Shown piece by piece: positions 23,004 to 34,280 of a DNA stretch of 64,000 nucleotides. The notes under the pieces were generated by a model, which saw only the letters and a list, made by a program, of their open reading frames with translations, did not search any database and had not been told where the DNA came from. Within the stretch, counting starts at the first letter, position 1; each line of letters begins with the position of its first letter. The DNA comes from Beverwykella pulmonaria (taxonomy: Eukaryota > Ascomycota > Dothideomycetes > Pleosporales > Melanommataceae). The position numbers were made by a program, and so were the translations under genes. The DNA lies in assembly GCA_001599595.1 (NCBI GenBank), contig BCHH01000002.1:4564055-4628054 (forward strand), given 5' to 3'.

Positions 23004-24122
23004 CTAGGCTTTCTTTGCCTTCTTCTTGGGCGGCGCCTCAACGTCCAAACCAAGCTTCTCTACCAAATCCTCAAAGTTGCACGTGTTGATTCCCATATCC
23101 TTAATTTTAGCCAATTTGTCTGGACCAGGCTTAGCACCGAGTACAACCAGCTCGACAGACTTGTTCAGCGACTTCGCGAACGTAGCTCCAACGCCCTCAA
23201 GCAATTTCTCCGCTTCGGGGCGCTTCATTCCTTCAATGTTGCCCGTGATCAGAAGCGTCAGGCCGTCGACGGAGTCGGGTGCATCGCCAGTGCTGATGCT
23301 GGGAGCCTTCTTCTCTGGCTTCACCTCCACGCCCAATTTCTCGGCAACGTCTTTCCAGGGGATGGTTGCAATACCCATATCCTTGATCTTGGCCAACTTG
23401 TCGGGTCCAGGATCGGCGCCAAGAATCACGAGCTCGACTTGTTTGTTGAGCGATTTGGCGATGGTAGCGCCCGCGCCCTCGAGGATAGCGTTTGCAGACT
23501 TGCGGTCATGGCCTGCGATGGCACCGGTGACGATTACCGTCTTGCCGTCGAGGTCGGTGTCACCTGACGAAGCGCTCGCCTTTGCAGCTGGCTTGGGAGC
23601 GGGGTCGGCCTTTGCTTTCGTGTTCGCTTTGGCTTTGGGTGCTGCTTTGGCTTTGCTCTTTGGTTTGGGCTTCTGGGAGATAATTAGCCGGATATAAACA
23701 AAGAGCGAGACCTGGCGGGAAAATCGCAATTGCAACGTCTAATCTCGCGCGGACAGGGTCATTCTCACCTCTTCGGCCTCTTCCTCCTCCTCCTCTTCGT
23801 CGTCCTCATCCTCGTCGTCGGCACCAGCAGGTCCCGCATCGCCATCAGCCTTGATCTCCTCAATCACCTCATCCCAATCTTTCGACTCAATGCCCAGTTT
23901 CTCGATCTTCTCAAGCTTGTCAGGGCCGGCGTCCGCACCCAGCACCACAAGCTGCACTTTTTTGTTCAAGCTCTTTTCGATTGTCGCGCCGGCGTTGACG
24001 AGGATCTCTTCGGCTTCCTTGCGCTTGTAGCCGTCAATGGCACCGGTGATGATGACCGATTTACCCTCCAAGGCGTTAGGCTTGACCGGAATTGGGGCCG
24101 GACCGCTTTTCTTTGGAGGCAT
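23004..24122 (-). CDS. triple BRCT-domain protein, Lys/Ala-rich linkers
   Basis: Exons 23769-24122 and 23004-23672 give 340 residues. Three BRCT repeats: about residues 17-95 (LEGKSVIITGAIDGYKRKEA), 148-225 (LDGKTVIVTGAIAGHDRKSA) and 245-325 (VDGLTLLITGNIEGMKRPEA). Each continues with a near-identical block, KSLNK then V-LV-LGA, then GPDKL-KI and GI. The GAT-ATI/TFAKSLNK part corresponds to the G-rich BRCT centre of the RFC1/NAD-ligase type. Linker 1 is strongly acidic (D/E run around residues 105-118), linker 2 Lys/Ala-rich (KPKSKAKAAPKAKANTKAK); the C-terminus is PPKKKAKKA, nuclear-signal-like. Likely nuclear DNA- or phosphoprotein-binding. No catalytic domain. The intron 23673-23768 joins EAEE to KPKPKSK. 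Confidence 0.85.
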
Positions 24123-25121
24123 AATGACCGTAGAAACACGAGAGAGAGAGAGAGATGAAATCGAAATAAGTACAGATAGAGAATGCGACAGTTGCGAAAG
24201 GCACAATTGACTGGGTTTGAAGGCGAAGGGGGGTGATGATGAAGAGGAACAGGTGAGAATGGGGCGGCGTAGACTTTTAAGTAGGATCATAACCGCTGCG
24301 GCAACGTCATGTCAGCGACGGATTGATTGTTTGGCACCTCAATCACCAGGCAACAACCGCGCCAGCACGTGAATCCGCGATAGTTGCAAGAGCTTTGCTA
24401 GCTCGAGAGTAGTCGACTGATTACTGAGAGAGAAAATGGCGAGGCAGCAACAAGGCCTGATGGCGAATTCGCAGCAGAAACCGTCAGCTCAAGCGCCCGC
24501 CACAGCACCGCTTGCGCTGGCGCAAAGCTCCCTCGGCGGACAGGTAGAAGAATAATGTGGACCTCAATTGATCCTGTGAGCCTCTTGCCAGCAGCCTGGA
24601 GTGGAATTGGCAGCCAATCTGGAGAAGTCTCGAACGATGCATCTCATAATGACTTGTCGCGGCTGTCCATTCATGCATCATTTTAGATGACTGAGTGGCA
24701 ATTGACATTGTTCGACATTGGCTCGGATGGAGAGGTTTCTAGCAGCTTGCATCCGTAAGAAGTGAATTCTTATATGTCTTTCCGATGTGCAACGAAGGAC
24801 GAGGAGAAGAACAAGAGTATGTAACGAACGAATTCCTCACCGAGCGATGAAATATGAGGTGCAGCGTCCAGCGAATCAGAGCCCATTTCGCCCGCACTAG
24901 AGAGTTGCTGACAACCTACCTCAAGAGAACAGGCGCGTGTGGACCGCAACTCAACCATCCTATCTCTACCCTGGCTTCTTGGACCAACCTCACCGTCAGC
25001 ATTCAACATATAAGCTGTACACATCGCTGCCCGTAATCATGGGCATCAATACGATTATCCTCGCTCTCCGCGTTGCGCCGCAGTCTCATCTTCCTCCACC
25101 ACGCCCCCCCCTCGCATCACC
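24123..25121. other. divergent intergenic region, nothing recognised
   Basis: Between the BRCT gene and the thioesterase gene start codons. Upstream of the BRCT start is a GA/CT-rich run near 24140-24160. Confidence 0.5.
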
Positions 25122-25754
25122 ATGTCCGTAAAGCCAGAACACCTCGAAATTTTCGCCCCCCTCAAATGGGCCCTCCCCATGCTCACCTCCCCCGACTGGC
25201 TTGTCCACGAGCGCGACCGAGGATACGACGCCGTTAAAGAGGGATTCGACCGCCATTGTCGCGTCGCGATGCGCGGCTACAACATGGTACAGCACTGGGT
25301 AGAGCTAACCCAGCTCCCCACTCCCGGGTCCAACATTATCAAGAAGACGGTCTCGCTCTGCAAATGTGGCGACGGGCTCAACGGCTTCCCGGGCATCGCT
25401 CATGGCGGAGCGGCGATGACGCTGATGGATGAGGCGCTGGGATATGGGATGGTGGCTAGCGAGTCAGCGCTCAAGGGCGGCAACTGGCTTGAGCTGCTAC
25501 CAGACTGGAGAAAGATGCTAGATGAGGGGAGACCGTTGTCGGAGGTGTTGAATGGGGTTATGGTTACGGCGAAGTTTGACGTCAAGTTTCTGAGCCCGAT
25601 GCCTTGCCCTGGTGTGGTAGGCATTGAGGTTGACATTTTGGAGCACAAGGAGCATAAGATCAAGATAAGAGGAGTGATGAAGGATGGGAATGGGAAGCCT
25701 CTGATTCAGGCAGATGGGCTGTGGGTTCGGATCGGCGGTGCTGCGAAGCTATAG
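25122..25754 (+). CDS. hotdog-fold thioesterase family protein
   Basis: Single exon, 210 residues. The motif GIAHGGAAMTLMDEALGYGM (about residues 91-110) is the active-site helix of the PaaI/4HBT hotdog family, with HGG and Asp/Glu as expected; VTAKFDVKFLSPMPCPGVV and IKIRGVMKDGNGKPLIQADG supply the later strands. Family members hydrolyse acyl-CoA or other thioesters. No targeting signal is obvious. The N-terminal 60 residues are longer than in bacterial relatives, as is usual in fungal members. Substrate unknown. It runs in the same direction as the methyltransferase gene 247 bases downstream. Confidence 0.85.
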   Translation: MSVKPEHLEIFAPLKWALPMLTSPDWLVHERDRGYDAVKEGFDRHCRVAMRGYNMVQHWVELTQLPTPGSNIIKKTVSLCKCGDGLNGFPGIAHGGAAMTLMDEALGYGMVASESALKGGNWLELLPDWRKMLDEGRPLSEVLNGVMVTAKFDVKFLSPMPCPGVVGIEVDILEHKEHKIKIRGVMKDGNGKPLIQADGLWVRIGGAAKL

Positions 25755-26001
25755 TCGTTCGTAGATGTGGAGGCTCGGGAGAGAAACTCATTTGCATTTA
25801 ACGGATATTTAAACATTGCACACCGCGTCCTCTCCATCATACTTGTACCTCGGACTAGAGCTGAATTTCCATGAAGAGTATCTCGCTCGAAGCGGCAATA
25901 ATTGTGAACACTAGCCCTCGCTTATCTTATGAGACCCCGGCAAGAATTTCTCCAGCCCACAAAAAGTCCTCCATAGCAACAAACAACCAGCACCTCACAA
26001 A

Positions 26002-27286
26002 ATGGCCGCTCAAACGTCCGAGGAAGACATCCTCCTTGCCAAGCGCATCATATCCGCCGCTGAGCGCCACGACCTCCCCGCTCTCAAAATCCTTCTCAAA
26101 ACCGGCTCAGCAAATGTCCAAGATCCCACCGCAACAGTTGCAACATCGCCGCTTCACGCCGCAATTGCGGCTTGCGGCAAGGCTAAAGATGGAAATGAGG
26201 CAGATGATACTGCTGTCAAGACGGTGGAGCTGTTGCTTCAGAATGGCGCGATTTGGAATGATTTGAATAAGGAGGACGACACCCCTGGTTGTATAGCACT
26301 GAGACTGGGCCAAAAGAAAATCTATGAGATGATGGTGGAGGCTGGTGTGCGTGCAGAGCTTCTATTTGCTAAGATGGAGGCGCTTGGCTTGGGACAGGTC
26401 CAAGTCGAAGTCGAAGTTGAGAGCCAAGAACAAGTTGAAGCCGAGGAAGAAAAGTCACGCGACGAGGAGCCCTCACCCAAGAAGCAAAAACTCTCCAGCG
26501 GGGACGCAAATCCCGTGCAAGAGTCCATAACAGACAAAATCCTTGACGATGTCTCCCTTGACAATAAAGCTTACCTGAAGTCCCAACTCCGATACCAACC
26601 CGGCATCCTGCTCGACTCATCCGACAACGCCGTGATGATGGACTGGGAGACTCAGATCATGCAGTGCCACGCCACTACACTCATTCCAAAGCCCAGTCTA
26701 CGTGTCATGAACGTTGGCCATGGAATGGGCATCGTGGACACGGCTATCCAGACCCACGAGCCGGCTGAGCATCACATTGTCGAAGCGCACCCGCAGGTGC
26801 ATCAGCGATTAAGGGAGCAAGGTTGGTACGATAAGCCAAACGTGACGATCCATGAGGGAAGATGGCAGGATGTGCTTCCTAAGCTTGTGGAGCAGGGTCT
26901 GGTGTTGGATGCTATTTACTACGACACATTTGCGGAGGATTACGGTGCGCTGAAGGAGTTCTTTGCAGATTATGTAGTGCAGCTTCTTGACAAAGATGGG
27001 AAGTTTGGGTGGTATAATGGGCTGGGAGCGGATAGGCAGATCTGCTATGATGTCTACACAAAGGTATGTTGCACATCTACGAAAAAAAATATGCGTCGAA
27101 TTGAAAATGCTGATAATTAACGAAAAGGTCGCCGAGATGGACCTTTACGAAGCTGGCTTCGACACTGAATGGGAAGAGATCGAGGTCCCAGCTGGTTTGC
27201 ACGGAAGTGAGCAGTGGAAGGGTACCCGAAGGCCATATTGGACGATCGACGTTTACCGGTTGCCGGTAAACACCTTCATCAAGTAG
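26002..27286 (+). CDS. RMT2: protein arginine N-methyltransferase 2 (RMT2 type)
   Basis: S-adenosylmethionine-dependent methylation of the delta nitrogen of arginine; in yeast the known target is ribosomal protein L12. Exons 26002-27063 and 27128-27286 give 406 residues, the usual size. N-terminal ankyrin-like part (TSPLHAAIAACGK; ELLLQNGAIWNDLNKEDDTP), a charged linker around residues 135-175, then the methyltransferase: YLKSQLRY, LRVMNVGHGMGIVDTAIQ (SAM motif I), HIVEAHPQVH, IYYDTFAEDYGALKEFF, FGWYNGLGADRQICYDVY. The last exon holds AEMDLYEAGFDTEWEEI and RPYWTIDVYRLP. The 64-nt intron has donor GTATGT. Start 26002 (MAAQTSEED) matches the family. Confidence 0.94.
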
Positions 27287-28368
27287 GTCCGGGATTGAAG
27301 GGCACTTGATGAAGCAAACCAAAGTATTCACAGAAATGCATAGGCATCCAGCAGAGCCTGGGGAAAGAAGACTACGTTAGATGGTATTGTAGACCCCGAT
27401 ATAATCTCCCTGCCTACTAATTTCATCATCGACGTATCTCAGAAACGCATAGATGTGACACATGTTTGCTCTAACTACATCAATATATTGCCTCGAGGGG
27501 GAGGGGATTCGCAAGGTACAGACTACGACCTTTACAAGACATGCACTGTTGCTCATCGTCGGAGTCGAGTTCTAATGGATGGCTGTTTCGCGGGTGGAGC
27601 TGACTGTGAACGCTGTTGTCGGCTCATTCTGATGCCCTCGACGATTAAGAACTGACGAATTTAGTAACATGGATTGGGGTTTTGCGATATTCGAAGAGTG
27701 AAGAGTGAAGTGTGCCACCCAGATATGAAGAGAAGAAATTCGAGGGCCGATTAAAGAAAAGTGGGGCGAGGGCGTGCTGTAGTCGGCGATTCATCGCAAT
27801 TGTATCAGGCAGTACGGCTACTGTTAAGTGACTATCAACGGCATCCTGAAATGATGCTTGGCACGTGCTTCGGAAAGAGTCAGTTCAGAGGGTCGTAAGA
27901 GTGGGCACGCTAACCTAAAGCCGTCTGGCGCTGCACTCGGCATCTGCAGTGTCGAAGACAATTCCCCGATATTGAGCTTGACGGATTAATTCCTCAACAA
28001 ATTGTAAAATGTTCCGAATGAGGATTATGCTAGACGTAGGGACTCGCCTATGGGTTATCTGTAAATTGTGGAGATGCGAGGAGAAATGCCTGGAAAATAC
28101 AGCACCAAGATAGAAAAGTGGAAAAGAATCCAAAGAACACTTGTAGAGTAAGATAAAGCAAGAGCGATGTGTAGTGACAGGAGCTATGCTGTATATGCAT
28201 GTGTCATACTCACTACGATGTTCTAATAAGCCCAAAGGCGTTCCAAACCGCTGAAAGTCATGTCTTCGTTTATTAGCTATTGATGCTTAAGGAGTGTACA
28301 TGGTATCTTTGGTTATAGAAGCAACAATGCCCGCCCAGCGCTATGCGAATGAAAATCCAAACGAATGA
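27287..28368. other. convergent intergenic region, nothing recognised
   Basis: 3' flanks of the methyltransferase and the rhodopsin-like gene; no frame with a recognisable product. Confidence 0.5.
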
Positions 28369-29659
28369 CTATAACTTGCTCTCATCTAGGCAGTGCTCCG
28401 GCCTATGTTCTACTGCCTCACTATTACCAGTCTTGGTGCTCCTCGACCGTGTAGGCATATGAGGCAAAGCGCTGACGATTTGATCCCTCGACTCGGTAAC
28501 TCCAAATGGATTCATGCCATACGTTTCTTCTTCTCTTCCCACGTAGTCCATTCTCTCGTCATAAACCCCCTTGGCCATTCCGTATCGTTCTGTAAATGAT
28601 CTTCTCCGTTGAGACTCGTTCTTCGTGGGAGTAGGAGTGGGGTAAGATGTTGTTTCGTCAGTGAAGCGGAACAAGCACTTCATGGCAGGTGCGCAAGCAG
28701 CAATAATTCCGACCGCTGGCTCAACAATGGATATTACTAGACCAATGTCGTAGGTCCTGTCTGGGTTCTTGGGAGAGAAACGGTAGTAGTAAACGATAAA
28801 ACGGCCAACAGAAACTGCAGTTGCTCTTGGATCAAAAGTTAGCAGTAGAGCAAACGAGGGAGAAGTCGCAATACGTACATCCAGCCCATGCTCATTATGA
28901 CTACAACCGCAATTTTGGTCTTAGTGCGCATCTGCAAATTCCAGACCATTGCTGTTGGAATTGGAATGATGATAAGATCCATGAATATGCTCAAAGTACA
29001 GCTGGAAAGGATGAAGGCCAGACTGTTGATGCATTTGCCATGTTTGATAACGTTCCCACTTGCATCAAGATCCTGATCCATCTGCGGCCTTTGGTATGTG
29101 TAACGAATGGGAGTGCATTGGAAGATGTTGACAAATGTAGTCGAGACCATGTATCCAACGTTTATCCAGACTATTAGCGCGGAAGGATTAGTTAAATTTT
29201 TACTACTTTCAGGGGAGTTACTTACAAACTATATGAAGGGCGAGCTGTATGTGCATGCGCTTATCCTTCACGCGGAAAAGGAACATGATGATAGACGCGC
29301 GGATTGCGCCCATCATAGGATGATAAAACAATTGCACTGCGAAACTCCATTGCAGTGCTGTAACCTGTTGGGTGACGGTTTGCTTGGGGACGTCCACCTT
29401 GTGGTAACCAGTGTGACTTAAGATCACATCTTGTAGTTGATCAGATATAGAAACAGTAATCTTGATTTGTCGACTCACACTGATAGATGGTCACCGTCTC
29501 GCCCAGCAAGAGTAACAACGCAACATATATGAGCCAATCATCCCAACCTGGATTTCTTCCCAGAAATCTCGAGTATGCCCTTGCACCAACAGAGATCGCA
29601 GCCAAGATAGGGAAGAGGCAGATTACCACCAGTGCCTCATTTTGTCGGTTCTCGACCAT
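28369..29659 (-). CDS. rhodopsin-like/PTH11-related seven-transmembrane protein
   Basis: Exons 29479-29659, 29226-29429, 28879-29170 and 28369-28825 total 1134 nt, 377 residues. It belongs to the fungal integral membrane family often called rhodopsin domain (PTH11-like), seen by LVVICLFPILAAISVGARAY, GWDDWLIYVALLLLLGE, SHTGYHKVDVPKQTV, WSFAVQLFYHPMMGAIRASI, FWINVGYMVSTTFVNIFQC, FMDLIIIPIPTAMVWNLQM, MSMGWIATAVSVGRF and YDIGLVISIVEPAVGIIAAC. These give about seven membrane segments; the C-terminal 100 residues are polar and cytoplasmic. PTH11 itself is a surface-sensing receptor, but most paralogues have no known role. All three introns are 50-55 to 200 nt with good GT..AG ends and restore family residues at each junction. 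Confidence 0.86.
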
Positions 29660-30825
29660 CTCATGCGAAGAGAACGTGCCGGAGCTCTACTACGAGATAT
29701 GTGAAAGGTTATAAAAAATATAAATGCATATGGAGGTGGAACAGTCGTGACGATCTGGGGGAGCGAGATGATGGTGGACGTGATGCGAGAAAGCTAGAAA
29801 CGCATCCGGAGGACGCCAAACACCTTTATCAACATGTACCGGCAGGCCGCAAAGTGCGTGGCTGACTGCCGGTGGCAGGATGACAGCGATCAGGAGCTGA
29901 AGGCTAGAACTGGCCGCATAATGTCATGCAGGGCCAGAGTCAGTTCGGGCAAAAAATGGCGTTGATCTTGCAGTTGCAGACGGCGCGAAGCCCAGACAGG
30001 TATCACCGCGTGGTGTTTCGAGTCGTGCACGAGTTGAGGCACGGAATGAGTTCGCATAGGTAACGGGCTAGTGAGTTCACTAAGCTTGAACTAGGTTTAG
30101 TGCCACCCACTACCAAGTTTTCATCCTGACATGTTTGAAACACATGCGAGCTGCAGAACCTCATCACACGATTTGCACCTGGGCGTAATTCACCACCCCG
30201 CCGTTGAGGCTGCGGCATAGTCCGCGGCATGTGCAGAAACGTTGCGCGATCGTACGTCTTCGTTGTGTCGAAGGCCTTGGTAGTGCCCACTCACTCCACT
30301 CTCACTGCCACATGGTGTGAGACCGCAGCATAACGCTGGGTTTATTGCAAATGTTATTGCATTTGTATTGATGCCGATTATTCCCGTTTACAACGACGTC
30401 GCTACTAACCGAGCGTAATGCCAGCCGTGCTTACCGTCCTGGTCCGTTCCCCATTCGATTCAGTTACGATCGACCGTCATATCCAGGGGAACGTGCATGG
30501 CAGATAGCTAACCAACGCATTTCATTTCATTCATCTCGAACCTTTTGGACTTCTCTCCTCTTCGCCCTTCTCTCTTTGCTTTCTGCGCCGCGTCAAGCAC
30601 CTTACCTTCTTTAATAGGACGACAGTCCTATTTGAGTCGGTCCCTCCTGGTATATCGGAAATACAATAGGACGGGTAGTGCGAACTAACTGTCCTTACCT
30701 CTGACTAGATCTGCGTAGGTGACTAGCCGTCTCCCTTGACGTAGGAGAGAGTGGCACAGCGATTGAAAGGGTGTCGAAGAGAAAGTAATTTCAAGGAGGA
30801 GTTTGAAGCGAACGATTTTGCCACG
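29660..30825. other. divergent intergenic region with a palindromic element
   Basis: No gene recognised. Upstream of both the rhodopsin-like gene and the FAD oxidoreductase. Contains the inverted repeat listed separately at 30613-30632. Confidence 0.5.
30613..30632. promoter_or_regulatory. inverted repeat AATAGGAC-N4-GTCCTATT
   Basis: Perfect 8-bp arms with a GACA spacer, 193 bases upstream of the FAD oxidoreductase start. A further half-site AATAGGAC lies at 30665-30672. It has the form of a dimeric factor site, but the same 8-mer also occurs at 35094 and 47307, so significance is uncertain. Confidence 0.35.
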
Positions 30826-32792
30826 ATGACGCAACGATCTCCGAATTTTTTCGGTGTTTCCTTCTGGCTCACTGTATTCCTGGTGGCATCCTCTGGCGCG
30901 ACCCCCATTGAACCCAGATCGAATGCGATTGAGGGACTATGGTCTTCACTTCTGAACCTATTTTCCACAACAGCGTCACAGCCCACGAATAGTTCCACCT
31001 CGAGATGCAAAGTATACCCAGGAGATCCGGATTGGCCTTCTGAAGCTGCCTGGACGAAGCTCAATGAAGCCACAGACAACCGACTGCTCGTCAAACCTCA
31101 GCCGCAGGCATCTGTTTGCTACGATGGGCCGTTCTACAATGCAGAGAAATGCGCCGAGCTCACGCCAGTCTGGGGTAGTTCTTACACACATATCGACGAC
31201 CCAATTGAGATGATGAGCCCGGTCGCACAAGGGATGACATGCATGCCGCCTAATGTATTCGACTCTCACAACTGCTCAAGAGGAGGCTTTCCTATGTATG
31301 TCATTAATGCAACGGAGCCAAAACATGTGCAGTTGGGCGTGAACTTTGCCCGCGAAACTGGAGTCCGCTTGGTTGTTAAGAATACCGGTCATGACTTTCT
31401 AGGCAAATCGGGTGGGAAAGACTCTCTCAGTATCTGGACGCATTATTTCAAGCAAATCGATTACATTGAGAAATTCGAGGATAAGAAACTGGGTTATTCT
31501 GGACCGGCGTTCAAGGCAGGGGTTGGAGTGCAAGCCTTTGAAATCTACAAAGCTGCACATGAGAAAGGCAGAGCTGTTGTCGGTGGCGAGGGTGAAGTGA
31601 GTTTCATATGTTTCAGCATTCAAAATGACGAATGATTGCTAATATTCTGCAGACAGTAGGCATTTTTGGAGGATACATCCAAGGCGGTGGTCATTCACCC
31701 CTGACGTCACTGTAAGTGCTACAACTTGATCTTCTACATCTGAGTCTGATGTCTTGTAGTTATGGTACTGGAGCAGATCAGGTTCTTTCTTTTGAAGTGG
31801 TTACGGCGGACGGCAAATTTGTGACGGCAAACTCTACCTCAAACTCTGACCTCTTCTGGGCTATGCGCGGTGGAGGAGGTTCTACCTTTGGTGTCGCGAC
31901 TTCAGTGACTGTAAAGGCACATCCTGACATGCCCACTACGGCCGCGCGCTTCTCTTTCACATCAGAAACAATTGGCAATGAGACCTTCTGGGCTGGAGTA
32001 CGAACTTATGTGGATTACTTCATTCCTAACGCCGACGCAGGTACTTACTCCTACTTCCTTCTCATGCCTAACACCACGACTGGCATTTTCACATTCAAGA
32101 TGTCACCCTTTTTTGCTCCAAACAAAACTCTAGAGCAAACACAGACGCTTCTCCAGCCATGGTTCACCCGCCTTAGTGCTCTCGGCATCAACTTCGACCC
32201 AAATATCACACACTTCGATTCCTACTACGAAGCGTGGCGAAGCTCGTTCCCCCTCGAAGTCGTTGAAAAGGTCAACGCGACGACCGCATCCCGACTGTTC
32301 CCACGCGCCAACTTCGAAACAAAAGCCAAACGCGACGAACTCTTCAACAACCTCCGTCAATCAAGCGAAAACAATCGCGTCCAGGTCCATTTCAACATCA
32401 AAGCCGTCGACCCAGCTAACGCAGACAATGCGGTCAATCCAGCCTGGCGCCCAAACATACTATTTTCGCAGCAAGCCGTGCGATGGCCTGTCAATGCTAC
32501 CGCGGCCCAGATTCTTAAGATTCGGCAGGACTTCCAGACGGGCGATATGCAGCGCTGGAGGAATATTAGTCCTGGTGCTGGATCGTATCTGGCAGAGGCT
32601 GATCGTCTGGAACCGAATTTTGGACAGGCGTTTTGGGGAAGCAATTACCCTAGACTACTGCTGATGAAGACGAAGTGGGATCCTAAAGATGTGTTCTTTG
32701 CTACCACCAGCGTTGGCAGCGAGAGGTGGAAAGTAGAGAGTGTGGATGGACTGCCGAATGAGAACGGAAAGCTATGTCGGGTGAAGATATAG
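30826..32792 (+). CDS. secreted FAD-linked oxidoreductase (berberine-bridge-enzyme type)
   Basis: Exons 30826-31596, 31653-31711 and 31760-32792 give 620 residues. Signal peptide around FFGVSFWLTVFLVASSGA; about ten N-x-S/T sites fit secretion. FAD-binding PCMH domain: FPMYVINATEPKHVQLGVNF, then VVKNTGHDFLGKSGGKDSL with the His expected to bind FAD covalently, GVGVQAFEIYKAA, VVGGEGETVGIFGGYIQGGG, HSPLTSLYGTGADQVL and LFWAMRGGGGSTFGV. The C-terminal berberine-bridge segment is present (NYPRLLLMKTKWDPKDVFF). Such enzymes oxidise alcohols, sugars or secondary-metabolite intermediates with O2. Start chosen at 30826 because it directly precedes the signal peptide; the frame is open to 30751. Possibly functionally linked to the regulator and transporter downstream. 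Confidence 0.92.
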
Positions 32793-33791
32793 TATTTTTT
32801 TTCATCAGTTTTTCTCTTCTTCTGTCCTGCTCGATTCGTATACGTGTGCTACGAACTTGCTGTGACGCGCTGACGGCCGAGGGTTTACGATGCATAGTAT
32901 GAGACATTCTCGTTAGCGACTCGACGTCATCATTTCTTTTCCTTCTTTTACATATGACGTTAATTTTTATTTAATTCACCTGTATATCTTCCTAGTAAAG
33001 CTGCGAATTGAAAGCATAGCATAACCTTATTTCCCAGTTCGTTCCTTATGCTCAAGGCCGTCTGACTTCGAGATCAGGCCGCCATTGTACTTATCAATAC
33101 TACTTATGTTCAGTCGCTGCATTCGCCTTTGCTCTCATACAAGGTCAACTCCCATAACTCTCTTCCACAGATATCTTCCTATGTCCTTTTCAGAATCCCC
33201 GGCTCGCTCTCCTTCTACCACTTGTGATATCGAATACAGAGCCAGACAAATAGACCGGCCACCCGCAAACGATCCGAGAATAGTAAAGGCCTCCCATGTC
33301 TATTAAGAAGTGCTGAATAGCGCTAGAGAATTCGACTGTTTCCTCAGACCTAACCACTCTTTTTCTTTCTCGTGCAGCCTATTTCTCGAACGATTGCTAG
33401 TATCAAACGCAATTCTCAACCATCCGTGTTTCAACTGTGGTTCTCCATACAAGCGTTCTGGAATGAAATTCAGACTACTTGACTTGCGGGTGTATCAACC
33501 GTAATATTCTCTTGTGCATGCCAAATGTACAAAAACTTGCAAATATCAAAATAAACAAAATAAGGTCGCAAAAATACTACACTGGGAGCTGTCCCTTTAA
33601 AGTTCCAACTATCAATGTTTCCTGCTCCAAAGACTAACTCATGCAGAAACCTAGATCAGAGTCAACAGAGCGAGCTTATCGAGAAGTTCCAGCGATGCAC
33701 CTACCATCTGTTTCCCCCAACCCTCACATCGATTCCATGACGACGAGCGCGGCGCAGAAACGCGTACTCCTCACCATCCACCTCATCGCAA
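32793..33791. other. intergenic, nothing recognised
   Basis: 3' flank of the FAD oxidoreductase, pyrimidine-rich and AT-rich. Only short frames. Confidence 0.5.
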
Positions 33792-34280
33792 TCAAAGGGT
33801 GATCACGGTGCGATCGACGACGGTCACCGGATTCACCATCATAGCGCCAGATTCTATCGTGGGTGCCATGAGTGTTTCCAATGTGGTTAGAACGACTGTG
33901 GCAAGACCAGGATCTCTACGAGAGTAACCGCCATGGCCTCGAGAGCCACCACCCTAATATCCAAGAACAGCCTCGCGGAAGGCATACGAGCCACGGCCCT
34001 CCGTCGGTGTATAACGCTCTAGAGACTGCTCACACGCTCGACAGCGAATAATCGGCTGACTGTACTCGCGAGGGCTAGACTGATTACCGCCATACCTGCT
34101 ACCACTGCCGCGATGGTGCTTACGTTGACTATGCACATGGTCCTTGCGCGAATCTCGAATGCATTTGCGTATACGACCATAGAGACCTGAGTGGAGTTGT
34201 CTGAACTGGTCCCTTGGAGCTATGTTTGGGGACTGTGAGGCTTCGTCTTCTTCGTGGGCTGCTTCGGCATGGGAACCCAT
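33792..34280 (-). pseudogene. small Arg/His/Ser-rich protein frame with one internal TAG
   Basis: From ATG 34280 the minus strand reads MGSHAEAAHEEDEA and continues, basic and Arg/His/Ser-rich (HSQRKHHRGSGSRYGGNQSS), through a CRACEQ motif to LGY, then a TAG at 33954-33956, then stays open in the same frame (GGGSRGHGGYSRRDPG, LATVVLTTLETLMAPTIES) to a stop at 33792-33794. Total 163 codons counting the end stop. Composition on both sides of the TAG is alike, so I read it as one gene broken by a nonsense change, consistent with RIP, rather than two genes. Readthrough or a real stop at 33954 are alternatives. No known family. Confidence 0.4.

Noticed and set aside
23026..23697. 223-codon plus-strand frame over the BRCT gene
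   Set aside because: The opposite strand encodes two clear BRCT repeats; the plus frame has no family motif.
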